A model generated the notes under the pieces. That model saw only the letters and a program-made list of their open reading frames with translations, had not been told where the DNA came from and made no database searches. From Phycisphaerae bacterium (GTDB lineage Bacteria > Planctomycetota > Phycisphaerae > UBA1845): a DNA stretch of 40,111 bases. The position numbers and the translations under genes are program-made. Each line of letters starts with the position of its first letter. The stretch's first letter is position 1. Where the stretch lies: assembly GCA_016929015.1 (NCBI GenBank), contig JAFGJQ010000191.1, forward strand, positions 1 through 40,111, given 5' to 3'. Positions 24,910 through 33,010 of this stretch are shown here, one piece after another.

Positions 24910-26397
24910 ATGAATCGCTCGCAGACCATTGCAGGACTGACCGCCGCCGGCCTGGACGTGCTCGTCGTGGGCGGGGGCATCGTGGGGGCGGGGATTGCCC
25001 GCGATGCGGCCATGCGCGGCCTGCGCGTCGGCCTGGTGGAACAGCACGATTTCGCGTACGGCACCAGCAGCCGCTCCAGCCGGCTGCTGCACGGGGGGCT
25101 GCGGTACCTGGCCCAGGGGCGGGTCGGACTCGTGCGCGAAGCCAGCATCGAGAAGCGCGTCGTGCATTCGATTGCGCCGCACCTGGCGGAACCGCTCCCC
25201 TTTCTCTTTCCGACGTACGAATGCCCGCCCTGGGCCACCTGGGCCCACTGGAAGCTGAGCATCGGCGTCCGCCTGTACGACCTGTTGTGCAGCGGTCGAA
25301 ACCTGGGGAAATCGACATCGCTGAACGCCGCCCAGTTGGTCGAACGTCTGCCGCAAATCCGGCGGCAGCGACTCACCGGTGGCGTGTACTACTACGACGG
25401 GCTGACCAGCGACGGGCGCCTGGTCCTGGACACGCTGCGATCCGCCGAAAACGCCGGCGGCCTGGTACTGAACTACTGCCGCATGGAGACGTCGGAGCCG
25501 GATGCCGGCGGCTGGCGCTGTCGCCTGTGGGATCGTCTCTCGGACACCCGCTTTGACGTGACCGCCCGCTGTGTGGTCAACGCGACGGGGCCGTGGGCCC
25601 CGCAGATCCGGCACAGCCGCGTGCGGCTCCGGCTCACGAAGGGTGTGCACATCGTCGTGGACCGGACCCGACTGCCCGTGCCCTGCGCCGTGGTCATGAC
25701 AGACGAGAAACGCATTCTCTTCGCGATTCCCTGGGGCGAGCGGGTCATCCTGGGCACCACGGACACGGACTACGACGGCGTGATCGAGGACGTTCAGACC
25801 GATCCCGAGGATACGCAGTACATTCTCGACATTGTCAACAACGCCTTTCCGGACGCCGACCTGGTGCCGCAGGATGTCATCGGCGATTGGGCCGGCCTGA
25901 GGCCGCTGATCGCCGATCCCCATGGGAACCCGTCGGACATCTCGCGATCACACGAGATTCGTTCACCCGCGCCCGGATGGTGGGACGTGGCCGGCGGCAA
26001 GCTCACCACGTATCGGCTGATGGCCGAGCAGACGGTGGACCGAATCGGCCGGCACATCGGGCGAAAGCTCCGCCCCTGCACGACGGCCACGGTCCCGCTG
26101 TTGGGCCGCGCGGAGGCGGCCGGCGTCAGCGGCATCGTTCCGCCGCCCGTCAGCCGCGACGTCGTCCGGCACTGCTGCCGGAACGAATGGGCCGTACACC
26201 TGGATGACGTCATGACCCGGCGTACAAGCTGGCGATTCTACTTCCGTGACGCGGGCGAGACGGCCGCTCAGGTCGCCCGCTGGATGGCCGATTCGCTGGG
26301 TTGGGATGAGGAACGCATCGCCCAGGAGGTCCGCCGCTACGCCGAGGGCACCGCACACGCAGGCAACGGCCGCGCCGGCGCGGCCTGTACGCAGTAG
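24910..26397 (+). CDS. glpD: Glycerol-3-phosphate dehydrogenase, FAD-dependent
   Basis: GlpD oxidises G3P to dihydroxyacetone phosphate at the membrane and feeds electrons to quinone. The 495-residue protein has the FAD-binding VLVVGGGIVGAGIARDAAMRG, the family block YGTSSRSSRLLHGGLRYL, the C-terminal substrate-site TTDTDYDG, WAGLRPLI, and GGKLTTYRLMAE. It is the last gene of the operon, 12 nt after the phosphatase. Together with GlpQ it would channel glycerophosphodiesters into central metabolism, and the DHAP it makes is also the substrate of the EgsA-type enzyme encoded two genes upstream. No motif is missing. Confidence 0.95.
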   Translation: MNRSQTIAGLTAAGLDVLVVGGGIVGAGIARDAAMRGLRVGLVEQHDFAYGTSSRSSRLLHGGLRYLAQGRVGLVREASIEKRVVHSIAPHLAEPLPFLFPTYECPPWATWAHWKLSIGVRLYDLLCSGRNLGKSTSLNAAQLVERLPQIRRQRLTGGVYYYDGLTSDGRLVLDTLRSAENAGGLVLNYCRMETSEPDAGGWRCRLWDRLSDTRFDVTARCVVNATGPWAPQIRHSRVRLRLTKGVHIVVDRTRLPVPCAVVMTDEKRILFAIPWGERVILGTTDTDYDGVIEDVQTDPEDTQYILDIVNNAFPDADLVPQDVIGDWAGLRPLIADPHGNPSDISRSHEIRSPAPGWWDVAGGKLTTYRLMAEQTVDRIGRHIGRKLRPCTTATVPLLGRAEAAGVSGIVPPPVSRDVVRHCCRNEWAVHLDDVMTRRTSWRFYFRDAGETAAQVARWMADSLGWDEERIAQEVRRYAEGTAHAGNGRAGAACTQ

Positions 26398-26440
26398 CGT
26401 CGTGCGTCCACGAGCGCACCTGCTTCCGAGCCACCGTCTC

Positions 26441-26469
26441 TTGAACCCATCCCCGCATCGGAATAAGAT
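26441..26469 (+). promoter_or_regulatory. Candidate promoter of the phosphodiesterase-like cluster
   Basis: TTGAAC and TAAGAT are separated by 17 bp in the 119-bp gap after glpD. This suggests that the following four-gene cluster can be transcribed independently of the glp operon. Confidence 0.5.
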
Positions 26470-26516
26470 GCCCTATTCGCGTTTCCGGGCAAGTCAGGTC
26501 CGACAGGGGCCGGGAA

Positions 26517-28664
26517 GTGGCGGTTATAGGACCGCCGGGATGCCAGGTGCAGGTCAAAGCGTCACACAATTCAAACTGTCGGCGGTCAACGGAACGCATC
26601 GTTCTCCTGGCCGGGTGCCTGTTGGTCGCACTGGCTGAACCCGCGCAGGCGTACATCGGCCCGGGCGCGGGGTTTGCCGTCCTGTCGTCAGCGCTGGTGA
26701 TCCTGACCGCGATGTTGTCGGCCATTCTCACGCTGTTCACGTGGCCGGCGCGCTGGGTGATCCGGGCCATCCGTGGCCGGCGGGCGTTTGCCCGGGCGAA
26801 GGTCCGTCGGGTGGTGTTCGTCGGGCTGGATGGCATGGACGCCGGGCTGGTCGAACGGTACATGGAAGAGGGCCGGCTGCCGAACCTCGCCGCCCTGCGG
26901 AAGAGAGGGTATTACAGCCGGCTGGGCACCACGCTGCCGGCCATCACGCCGACGGCCTGGTCGTCGTTTCTGACCGGCACGAACCCGGGCAAGCACAACA
27001 TCTTTGACTTTCTCACGCGCGACAAGCGAAGCTACCTGCCGATGCTCTCCTCGGTGCAGATCTCCGGCGGTCGCAAGCCGAGCATCCGGCTGTTGCGCAG
27101 AGGCAAGCCGTTCTGGAACATCCTGGGCGAGCACGGCATCTTCAGTAACATCATCCGGGTGCCGATCACGTTCCCGCCGGAGCGATTCCGCGGCGTCCTG
27201 CTGTCGGCCATGTGCGTGCCGGACGTGCGGGGCAGCCAGGGCACGTTCTCGTTCTACACGACGCGTCCGCGCGATGAGGCCATCTACGAAGGCGGCGAAC
27301 AGGTGCAGGTCACCCGTGAGGGCAACCGCATCCGGTCCGAGCTGGTCGGCCCGGAAATCGAGCGGAACGGCGGCAAGGTCACGCTTCGCGCGCCGTTCTC
27401 GGTAGACATTGACGACGGCAACGAACGGGCCACCGTCACCGTTGGCGACACGAGCCTGACGCTGGGCCGGCGGCAGTTCAGTCCGTGGATCACCGTGACG
27501 TTCGACGGCGGGGTCCGCCGGAAAGTGCGAGGCATCTGCCAGTTCCAGTTGATCCAGACCCAACCGCACTTTGAGATGTACGTCTCGCCGATCCAGATTG
27601 ACCCGGAGAATCCGGCGTTTCCCATTTCGCACCCCACCGTGTTCAGCATGTACCTCTCCAAGAGCCAGGGCAAGTTCGCCACGCTCGGCCTGGCGGAGGA
27701 CACCTGGGCCCACAACGAGTGCATCCTGGAAGACCCCGGCTTCCTGCACCAATGCACGGAGGCCGACGAAGAGCGCGAGCGCATGCTCATGGACGCCCTG
27801 GACAAGGTGAGCCAGGGCCTGGTGGTGTGCGTTTTTGACAGCACCGATCGCGTGAATCACCAGTACTGGCGGTATCTCGACCCCAGGCACCCCGCCCGGC
27901 ACGGCTTCGGCGATGAGAAGCTCGCGACGGCCATTCCGGACCACTACGCCCGGATCGACGCCATGCTCGGTCGCGTGCTGCGGCGCTGCGACCGCCCGGA
28001 CACGGTCGTGATGATTCTCTCCGACCACGGGGCAACGTCATTCCGCCGCGGCGTCGACGTGAACCGGTGGCTGATCAACAACGGCTACATGGCGCTCAAG
28101 CCGGACGCGAAGCCCGGCGCGCGGTACCTCGTCAATGTCGACTGGTCGCGGACGCGGGCGTACGCGAGCGGCCTGGCCGGCATCTACCTGAACCTCAAGG
28201 ATCGGGAGGGCCAGGGCATCGTCGAGCCGGGCGAAGAGGCCGACCGCCTGCGCGACGAACTGTGTGAGAAGCTCCGCGGGCTGAAAGACCCGCAGACCGG
28301 CGAGACGGCCATCCTGGAGGTCTACAACAGCCTGAAATACTACCGTGGCCCCTTCAAGGAAGAGGCCCCGGATCTGATGGTCGGCTACAACGAGGGATAC
28401 CGCGTCTCCTGGGAGGCGGCCATCGGCGACATCACGGACCAGGTTTTTGCGGACAACCACAAAGCCTGGAGCGCCGATCACTGCGTGGACCCGCGACTGG
28501 TGCCGGGCATCCTCTTCTGCAACCGGAAGATCGAGGCCGAGCACCCGCGCATTCTGGACATGGCCCCGACCACGCTGGATCTGTTCGGTGTGGACGTGCC
28601 CAAGAACATGGACGGCCACGTGCTGAGCGTCGCCGTCAACCGGAAGACGGAATCCGCAGACTGA
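26517..28664 (+). CDS. Membrane-anchored alkaline phosphatase superfamily protein (type I phosphodiesterase-like)
   Basis: About 715 residues. A signal-like segment (RRSTERIVLLAGCLLVALAEPAQA) is followed by the motif AYIGPGAGF and a transmembrane helix, then a basic stretch. From residue ~97 the catalytic domain shows VFVGLDGMD (metal Asp105), LPAITPTAWSSFLTGTNPG (nucleophile Thr144 by alignment with nucleotide pyrophosphatase/phosphodiesterases), FDSTDRVNHQYW and ILSDHG for metal binding, and WSADHCVDPRLVPG near the end. A ~150-residue beta-rich insert sits in the middle. Start GTG at 26517 is uncertain; GTG at 26547 also fits. The next gene is a paralogue beginning 4 nt after the stop. Substrate unknown; the catalytic domain could face either side of the membrane depending on signal cleavage. 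Confidence 0.85.
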   Translation: MAVIGPPGCQVQVKASHNSNCRRSTERIVLLAGCLLVALAEPAQAYIGPGAGFAVLSSALVILTAMLSAILTLFTWPARWVIRAIRGRRAFARAKVRRVVFVGLDGMDAGLVERYMEEGRLPNLAALRKRGYYSRLGTTLPAITPTAWSSFLTGTNPGKHNIFDFLTRDKRSYLPMLSSVQISGGRKPSIRLLRRGKPFWNILGEHGIFSNIIRVPITFPPERFRGVLLSAMCVPDVRGSQGTFSFYTTRPRDEAIYEGGEQVQVTREGNRIRSELVGPEIERNGGKVTLRAPFSVDIDDGNERATVTVGDTSLTLGRRQFSPWITVTFDGGVRRKVRGICQFQLIQTQPHFEMYVSPIQIDPENPAFPISHPTVFSMYLSKSQGKFATLGLAEDTWAHNECILEDPGFLHQCTEADEERERMLMDALDKVSQGLVVCVFDSTDRVNHQYWRYLDPRHPARHGFGDEKLATAIPDHYARIDAMLGRVLRRCDRPDTVVMILSDHGATSFRRGVDVNRWLINNGYMALKPDAKPGARYLVNVDWSRTRAYASGLAGIYLNLKDREGQGIVEPGEEADRLRDELCEKLRGLKDPQTGETAILEVYNSLKYYRGPFKEEAPDLMVGYNEGYRVSWEAAIGDITDQVFADNHKAWSADHCVDPRLVPGILFCNRKIEAEHPRILDMAPTTLDLFGVDVPKNMDGHVLSVAVNRKTESAD

Positions 28665-28668
28665 TGAC

Positions 28669-31008
28669 ATGAACGTGAGAGTCTGGACATTTCGTTGTGG
28701 CCGTTTGTCGCTTCGTTGCGGCGCCGCCCTCCTGCTCGGGGTCCTGTCCGTTCTCACCGGCTGCGACCGCCCACCACAAGCCCACAAGACTTCCGTCATC
28801 GTCCTCGGGTTCGACGGCATGGAGCCCGGCCTCACCGAGAAGATGATGAACGAGGGCCGGCTGCCGAACTTCGCCCGCCTCCGGGACATGGGCAGCTTCG
28901 GGCCGCTGCAGACGGTCATCCCGCCGCAGAGTCCCGTCGCCTGGGCAACGTTTGCCACGGGCCTGAACCCCGGGGGGCATGGCCTGTTCGACTTCATCCA
29001 TCGCGACCCGAGCCCGCCGCAGCCTGGCCCGCCGATCTCGCCGTACTCCGCCATGGCCCGGACCGTCGAGGACCGGCCGTGGTATGCCAAGCCGTTCATC
29101 GCCGTGCTGGGTGAGGAGATCGAGTGGGGTGACTACAACATCCCCCTGGTGTCGGCCCGGCACGAGCTGCTGCGGCACGGCACGCCGTTCTGGCAGTACC
29201 TGACGGAAGCCGGCGTGCCCGCCGCGGTCTACCGGCTGCCCGCGAACTTTCCATCCGTCCACATGCAGGGCGTCTCGTTCCGCGCGTTGACCGACATGGG
29301 CACGCCCGACCTGAGCGATTCCGTCGGTGGGAACTTCTCGTTTTACAGCAGCGACAAGGATTTCAATTTCCGACAGGAAATCGGAGGCGGGAAGGCCTAC
29401 CCCGTTCAGATCATCAACGGCATGGTGCTGCCGGAACGTGCCGCGCTGACGGGAACGGTGAAGACGGTGCTGTCCGCCACGGAATTCATCCTGCCCGGCT
29501 GGCACGCGCTGGAACCGCGGATCGACGGCTTCGCGGGCTGCGTGGCGGTCGCCAGCCGCGGGTCCGGCCGGGGCGAATGCATCCGAGCCATCCGCTCGCT
29601 GGACCCCGTCACACGTACGATCACGCTGGAGACTCCGTTTGACTTTGAGTTGAAACCGGAGGCCCTGGTCAAGGTATTTACGCCGTGCAAGTTGTACGGC
29701 CCCGCGAACACCACGGTGAATGCGAAGGAAAAGCCGGCACTCGAAGCCAGTTGGACCGCCTACGTGGATCCCGACCAACCGGCGGCATGCATTGAGATCG
29801 GCGGCCGGCGCGTCGTGATGCGCGAGGGCGAATGGAGCGAATGGCAGCCCATCGAATTCCCCATGGCCTACGGACTGACGGCGCCGGCCCTGCTGCCGCC
29901 GGTCCCCGCGATGTGCCGGCTCTATCTGCGCTGCGTGCGGCCGAACTTCGAGCTCTACGTGTCGCCGATCAACTTCGACCCGTTCGAGCCGGCCATCACG
30001 TTCTGCTCGCCGGATAACTTCTCGGCGGAAGTCGCCGGCGCCATCGGCCGGTACTACACGCAGGGGATGCCCGAGAACTTCAACGCCTTGAAGAGCCTCG
30101 TGCTGACCCGCGACGAGTTTCTGCAACAGGCCGACATCGTCGAAGAGGAACGAGAGAAGCTGCTGGACTTCGCCCTGGACCATTTCCAGGGCGGGCTGCT
30201 GTTTTTCTATTACGGCGGAACGGACCTGGTTTCGCACCTGTTCTGGGGCGTTCGTGACCCGGAGCACCCCGGCATCACCGACGAAGAGCGAGTCAAGTAC
30301 GCCGAGACCGTTGAACACTACTACATCGATGCCGACGTCATGCTTGGCCGCACGCTTGACTGGGCGGCCGAGAATGCGCCGGACGCCGTCATCGTGGCGA
30401 TCAGCGACCACGGTTTCGAGACCTTCTCCCGCGGCCTCAATGTCAACAACTGGCTTCAGGAGCATGGCTTCGCGAAGATGGGGCCGTTCCGCCCCTCTGA
30501 GCCCCTCAACATCAACTGGGCCGAGTCCCGCGCTTACGCCATGGGCATCAACGGCATCTACGTGAACCTTGCCGGCCGGGAGAGCCGGGGCATCGTCAAG
30601 CCCGAAGATAAGCAGGCCCTGCTGGACGAGATCACGCGTGAACTGCTGGATGAAGTCGACCCCAAAACGGGCCGGCACATCGTCGACACGGTGTACCAGT
30701 CCGATCGGGTCTACAGCGGCCCGTACGTGAAGACGCTGGCGCCGGACCTGCAGGTCGGCTACGCCCGCGGTTACCGGGCAAGCTGGGCCACCGGTTTGGC
30801 CTCCTTCGGAGACTCCGTCGTGGAGGACAACACGAATCCGTGGGGCGCCGACCACTGCATCGCCACGCACCTGGTGCCCGGCATCATCGTCTGCAATCGC
30901 CCGCTGACCGCGCAGAAACCCGGGCTGATCGATATGGCGCCGACCATCCTCCGCCGGTTCGGCATCACGCCGCCGACGACGCTGGAAGGCCGGGACGTGT
31001 TCGAATAG
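28669..31008 (+). CDS. Alkaline phosphatase superfamily lipoprotein (paralogue of preceding gene)
   Basis: A 779-residue paralogue of the upstream protein with a lipoprotein signal (LLLGVLSVLTGC, Cys32), so it is probably tethered in the periplasm or surface. The catalytic domain has VIVLGFDGMEPG (Asp49), PPQSPVAWATFATGLNPGG, YYGGTDLVSHLFW, AISDHGF and WGADHCIATHLVPG. The nucleophile position is Ser88 rather than the Thr of its partner. The central insert is larger and beta-rich. It starts 4 nt after the preceding stop with no strong ribosome binding site, suggesting translational coupling. Metal ligands appear intact, so both paralogues may be active, but a Ser nucleophile may shift specificity. 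Confidence 0.85.
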   Translation: MNVRVWTFRCGRLSLRCGAALLLGVLSVLTGCDRPPQAHKTSVIVLGFDGMEPGLTEKMMNEGRLPNFARLRDMGSFGPLQTVIPPQSPVAWATFATGLNPGGHGLFDFIHRDPSPPQPGPPISPYSAMARTVEDRPWYAKPFIAVLGEEIEWGDYNIPLVSARHELLRHGTPFWQYLTEAGVPAAVYRLPANFPSVHMQGVSFRALTDMGTPDLSDSVGGNFSFYSSDKDFNFRQEIGGGKAYPVQIINGMVLPERAALTGTVKTVLSATEFILPGWHALEPRIDGFAGCVAVASRGSGRGECIRAIRSLDPVTRTITLETPFDFELKPEALVKVFTPCKLYGPANTTVNAKEKPALEASWTAYVDPDQPAACIEIGGRRVVMREGEWSEWQPIEFPMAYGLTAPALLPPVPAMCRLYLRCVRPNFELYVSPINFDPFEPAITFCSPDNFSAEVAGAIGRYYTQGMPENFNALKSLVLTRDEFLQQADIVEEEREKLLDFALDHFQGGLLFFYYGGTDLVSHLFWGVRDPEHPGITDEERVKYAETVEHYYIDADVMLGRTLDWAAENAPDAVIVAISDHGFETFSRGLNVNNWLQEHGFAKMGPFRPSEPLNINWAESRAYAMGINGIYVNLAGRESRGIVKPEDKQALLDEITRELLDEVDPKTGRHIVDTVYQSDRVYSGPYVKTLAPDLQVGYARGYRASWATGLASFGDSVVEDNTNPWGADHCIATHLVPGIIVCNRPLTAQKPGLIDMAPTILRRFGITPPTTLEGRDVFE

Positions 31009-31065
31009 GTATCGTGTCCGGCCCCGCCGCAGCGCTGTCGGCCGGGCCGGAAGGGAGTGCGAAAA

Positions 31066-31254
31066 GTGGCCAAGATCAAGATCGACGACGCCCTGTACGA
31101 CCGCGTCAAGCGGGTGGCCGACACCGCCGGGTACGCCTCGCCGGAAGAGTTCATCACCTATGTGATCGAACGCGAGCTGGACAAGATCGCACCTGACAAC
31201 GTCAGCGATCAGGAAGTGATGGAGCGGCTCCGCGGGCTGGGTTACATCGAGTAA
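31066..31254 (+). CDS. Small ribbon-helix-helix-like protein
   Basis: 62 residues from a GTG placed eight nt after AAGGGAG. The first ~42 residues have the strand-helix-helix plan of CopG/Arc proteins: a short strand (AKIKID), helix one (DALYDRVKRVADTAGY) and helix two (PEEFITYVIERELDKI). The last 20 residues end in EVMERLRGLGYIE. That tail resembles MEKLRALGYVG, found right after the sulfatase-like domain of the 951-residue lipoprotein encoded at 11.6-14.5 kb. It may be a dimeric DNA binder that controls this cluster, or a small partner of the phosphodiesterase-like proteins. Neither is shown. Confidence 0.7.
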   Translation: MAKIKIDDALYDRVKRVADTAGYASPEEFITYVIERELDKIAPDNVSDQEVMERLRGLGYIE

Positions 31255-31282
31255 GGGACCGTTCCTCGCTGGTGACAACCGC

Positions 31283-32113
31283 ATGGGAGTTCTGAACAGC
31301 ATTCTGACCGCCCTGTTCGACACGGTGTACGCCGTGCTCGGGCTGGGACCGCGCTGGCTCTCGCTGACCATCCTTTCCGGCGTGGTCGGGGTGATTGCCC
31401 TGATCGTCGTGCGGTTTTGCTCCAACCAGGCGGCCATCGGCCGGGTGAAAGACGACATCAAGGCCAACATGCTGAGCCTGAAGCTCTTTAAGGATGAGCT
31501 GCGGGTGGTGCTGAAGGCCCAGGCCCGGCTGGTCTGGGCCGGCCTGCGGATGCAGTATTACATGGTGCCGCCGTTGCTGGTCATGTTCATCCCGTTCGTG
31601 CTCGTCGCGGCCCAGATGGGCCTGCGATACCAGTGGCGTCCCGTCGAAACCAATGAACCGACGGACCTGACCGTCTTGCTCCGCCCGGACGTCCCGGACT
31701 CCGCGCTGAACTGGGTGCTGGAAACCCCGGACGGCGTGGAGGCTTCCCCATCCGGCCGAGGCGTTCGGATCAACGCTGATAGAAAGGCGGTGGTCTGGAA
31801 TCTCACGGGGCGCAAGCCCGGCCGGCATGTTCTCACCCTGCAGAACGGCACTGAATCGGTCACGAAGGAGTTCGTCGTAGGCAGGGATCAGGATCGTGTC
31901 AGCCCCATGCGGCCCGGCCCGAGCCTGCTGGACCGCATCCTCTACCCGGCCGAACGCCCGTTCGGCTCAGACTCCATCATCCAATCCATCGCCGTCACGT
32001 ACCCCCCCCGCGATTCGTGGTTCCACGGCGCCGACTGGTGGGTCTTCTGGTTCCTGGTGCTGTCCATCGTCATCGCCCTGCTGCTCAAGCCCGTGTTCGG
32101 TGTGAAGCTGTAA
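31283..32113 (+). CDS. Membrane protein with DUF106/EMC3/Oxa1-like topology
   Basis: A 276-residue protein I cannot name with certainty. There is one N-terminal membrane helix (WLSLTILSGVVGVIALIVV), then a basic amphipathic cytoplasmic segment (NQAAIGRVKDDIKANMLSLKLFKDELRVVLKAQ), then a second helix (MVPPLLVMFIPFVLVAAQMG). A ~120-residue beta-rich extracytoplasmic region and a C-terminal helix (WWVFWFLVLSIVIALLLKP) follow. The helix, basic coiled segment, helix order recalls archaeal DUF106 and EMC3, members of the Oxa1 insertase superfamily. It is the last gene of the phosphodiesterase-like cluster. Its final 147 bp overlap the 3' end of the convergent batE frame. Confidence 0.6.
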   Translation: MGVLNSILTALFDTVYAVLGLGPRWLSLTILSGVVGVIALIVVRFCSNQAAIGRVKDDIKANMLSLKLFKDELRVVLKAQARLVWAGLRMQYYMVPPLLVMFIPFVLVAAQMGLRYQWRPVETNEPTDLTVLLRPDVPDSALNWVLETPDGVEASPSGRGVRINADRKAVVWNLTGRKPGRHVLTLQNGTESVTKEFVVGRDQDRVSPMRPGPSLLDRILYPAERPFGSDSIIQSIAVTYPPRDSWFHGADWWVFWFLVLSIVIALLLKPVFGVKL

Positions 32114-33010
32114 GGCGGCGAATTCCGTCGCGTTTTGCACATCCTGCGCCCGGGCCTCGACGTGTACCATGCCCGCCCGATCGGACGGAATCCAGCCCGT
32201 TTTGCCGTCAGCCAGCTCGATGAGCAGCCAGTCACCCCGGGATTCGAGCACGGTGAACTCCGTCCCCTCGTGCAGCGGCTGCTGAAACTTCGGATCGTAC
32301 GTTTCGCTGTCCCCCTTGCGCACGATCACCTCGTCCGCCAGCACCACGCCCGCCTGCTTTCGCCCCTCCACCTGCCAATCCACGAGCACGGAAATTCCCA
32401 GACCCACCCACGCCGCCGCCAGCACACCGGCCAGTGCACGCAGGGAAAGCCGCGGGGCGTACATGCGTAGAAGCAGAACCAGCCAGAACAGCACGTAGCA
32501 GACCAGACCTGCCGCGAATCGAGTCTGCAGAGAAGTCTGGTAGTGCAGAAAGAACAGCGTCCGGACAAACTCGCTGCTGCCGCGCTGCGGAATCTGCGTG
32601 CGACACAGCTCGCGCGCGACGCGCAGGTTCTCCTGCAAACGCCGATCACCCGGGATCAAATCCTGTGCCCGCCGGTAATTCAGGATGGCCGCACCCAGCC
32701 GGCCCCGCTGAAGCTCGGCGTTGCCCAGGTTGTAGAACAGCCGACCGTTCCGTACGCCGGAATCAACCAGGGCCTCATACTTGCCCACGGCCTGGGCAAA
32801 CGCCTCGCTCGCACCGACCGGGTCCGACCGCTCCAGCTCCTTGCCCCGGTTGAACGCCGCAGAGGCCTCCGCCAGAAGCCGTTCCTGCTGGTCGCGTGTC
32901 AGGGACTCCGCGCGGGCCGCGTCCGCCGCCAATATCGCGACCGCCGCTGCCACCAGAACCAGCCCGGTGCGGCCGGTCAGAAAGACTGTCGTTCCAGCTC
33001 TCGAATGCAT
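31967..33010 (-). CDS. batE: BatE: TPR and SH3-like membrane protein of the Bat operon
   Basis: A 347-residue protein with a signal peptide (VLVAAAVAILAADAARA). Tetratricopeptide repeats (AFNRGKELERSD, NGRLFYNLGNAELQRGRLG) are followed by two membrane helices (residues ~165-205). An SH3-like domain comes next (VIVRKGDSETY, EGTEFTVLESRGDWLLIELADGKTGWIP). This order is that of BatE, last gene of Bat (Bacteroides aerotolerance) operons. The ATG lies inside the end of batD, a 34-bp overlap, with AGGG upstream. After the SH3 domain the frame runs on for ~60 polar residues antisense to the neighbouring membrane-protein gene. That tail may be real or may reflect a lost stop codon. Confidence 0.82.
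   Translation of the reverse strand: MHSRAGTTVFLTGRTGLVLVAAAVAILAADAARAESLTRDQQERLLAEASAAFNRGKELERSDPVGASEAFAQAVGKYEALVDSGVRNGRLFYNLGNAELQRGRLGAAILNYRRAQDLIPGDRRLQENLRVARELCRTQIPQRGSSEFVRTLFFLHYQTSLQTRFAAGLVCYVLFWLVLLLRMYAPRLSLRALAGVLAAAWVGLGISVLVDWQVEGRKQAGVVLADEVIVRKGDSETYDPKFQQPLHEGTEFTVLESRGDWLLIELADGKTGWIPSDRAGMVHVEARAQDVQNATEFAALQLHTEHGLEQQGDDDGQHQEPEDPPVGAVEPRIAGGVRDGDGLDDGV

Noticed and set aside
23677-25923. A 748-codon open frame on the minus strand
   Set aside because: Antisense to egsA, the HAD phosphatase and glpD, all of which carry intact family motifs. The minus translation has no recognisable domain.
28636-31470. A 944-codon open frame on the minus strand
   Set aside because: It is antisense to the lipoprotein phosphodiesterase-like gene and its neighbours. 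The translation is Arg/His/Val-rich with no motif, as expected for the complement of GC-rich coding sequence.
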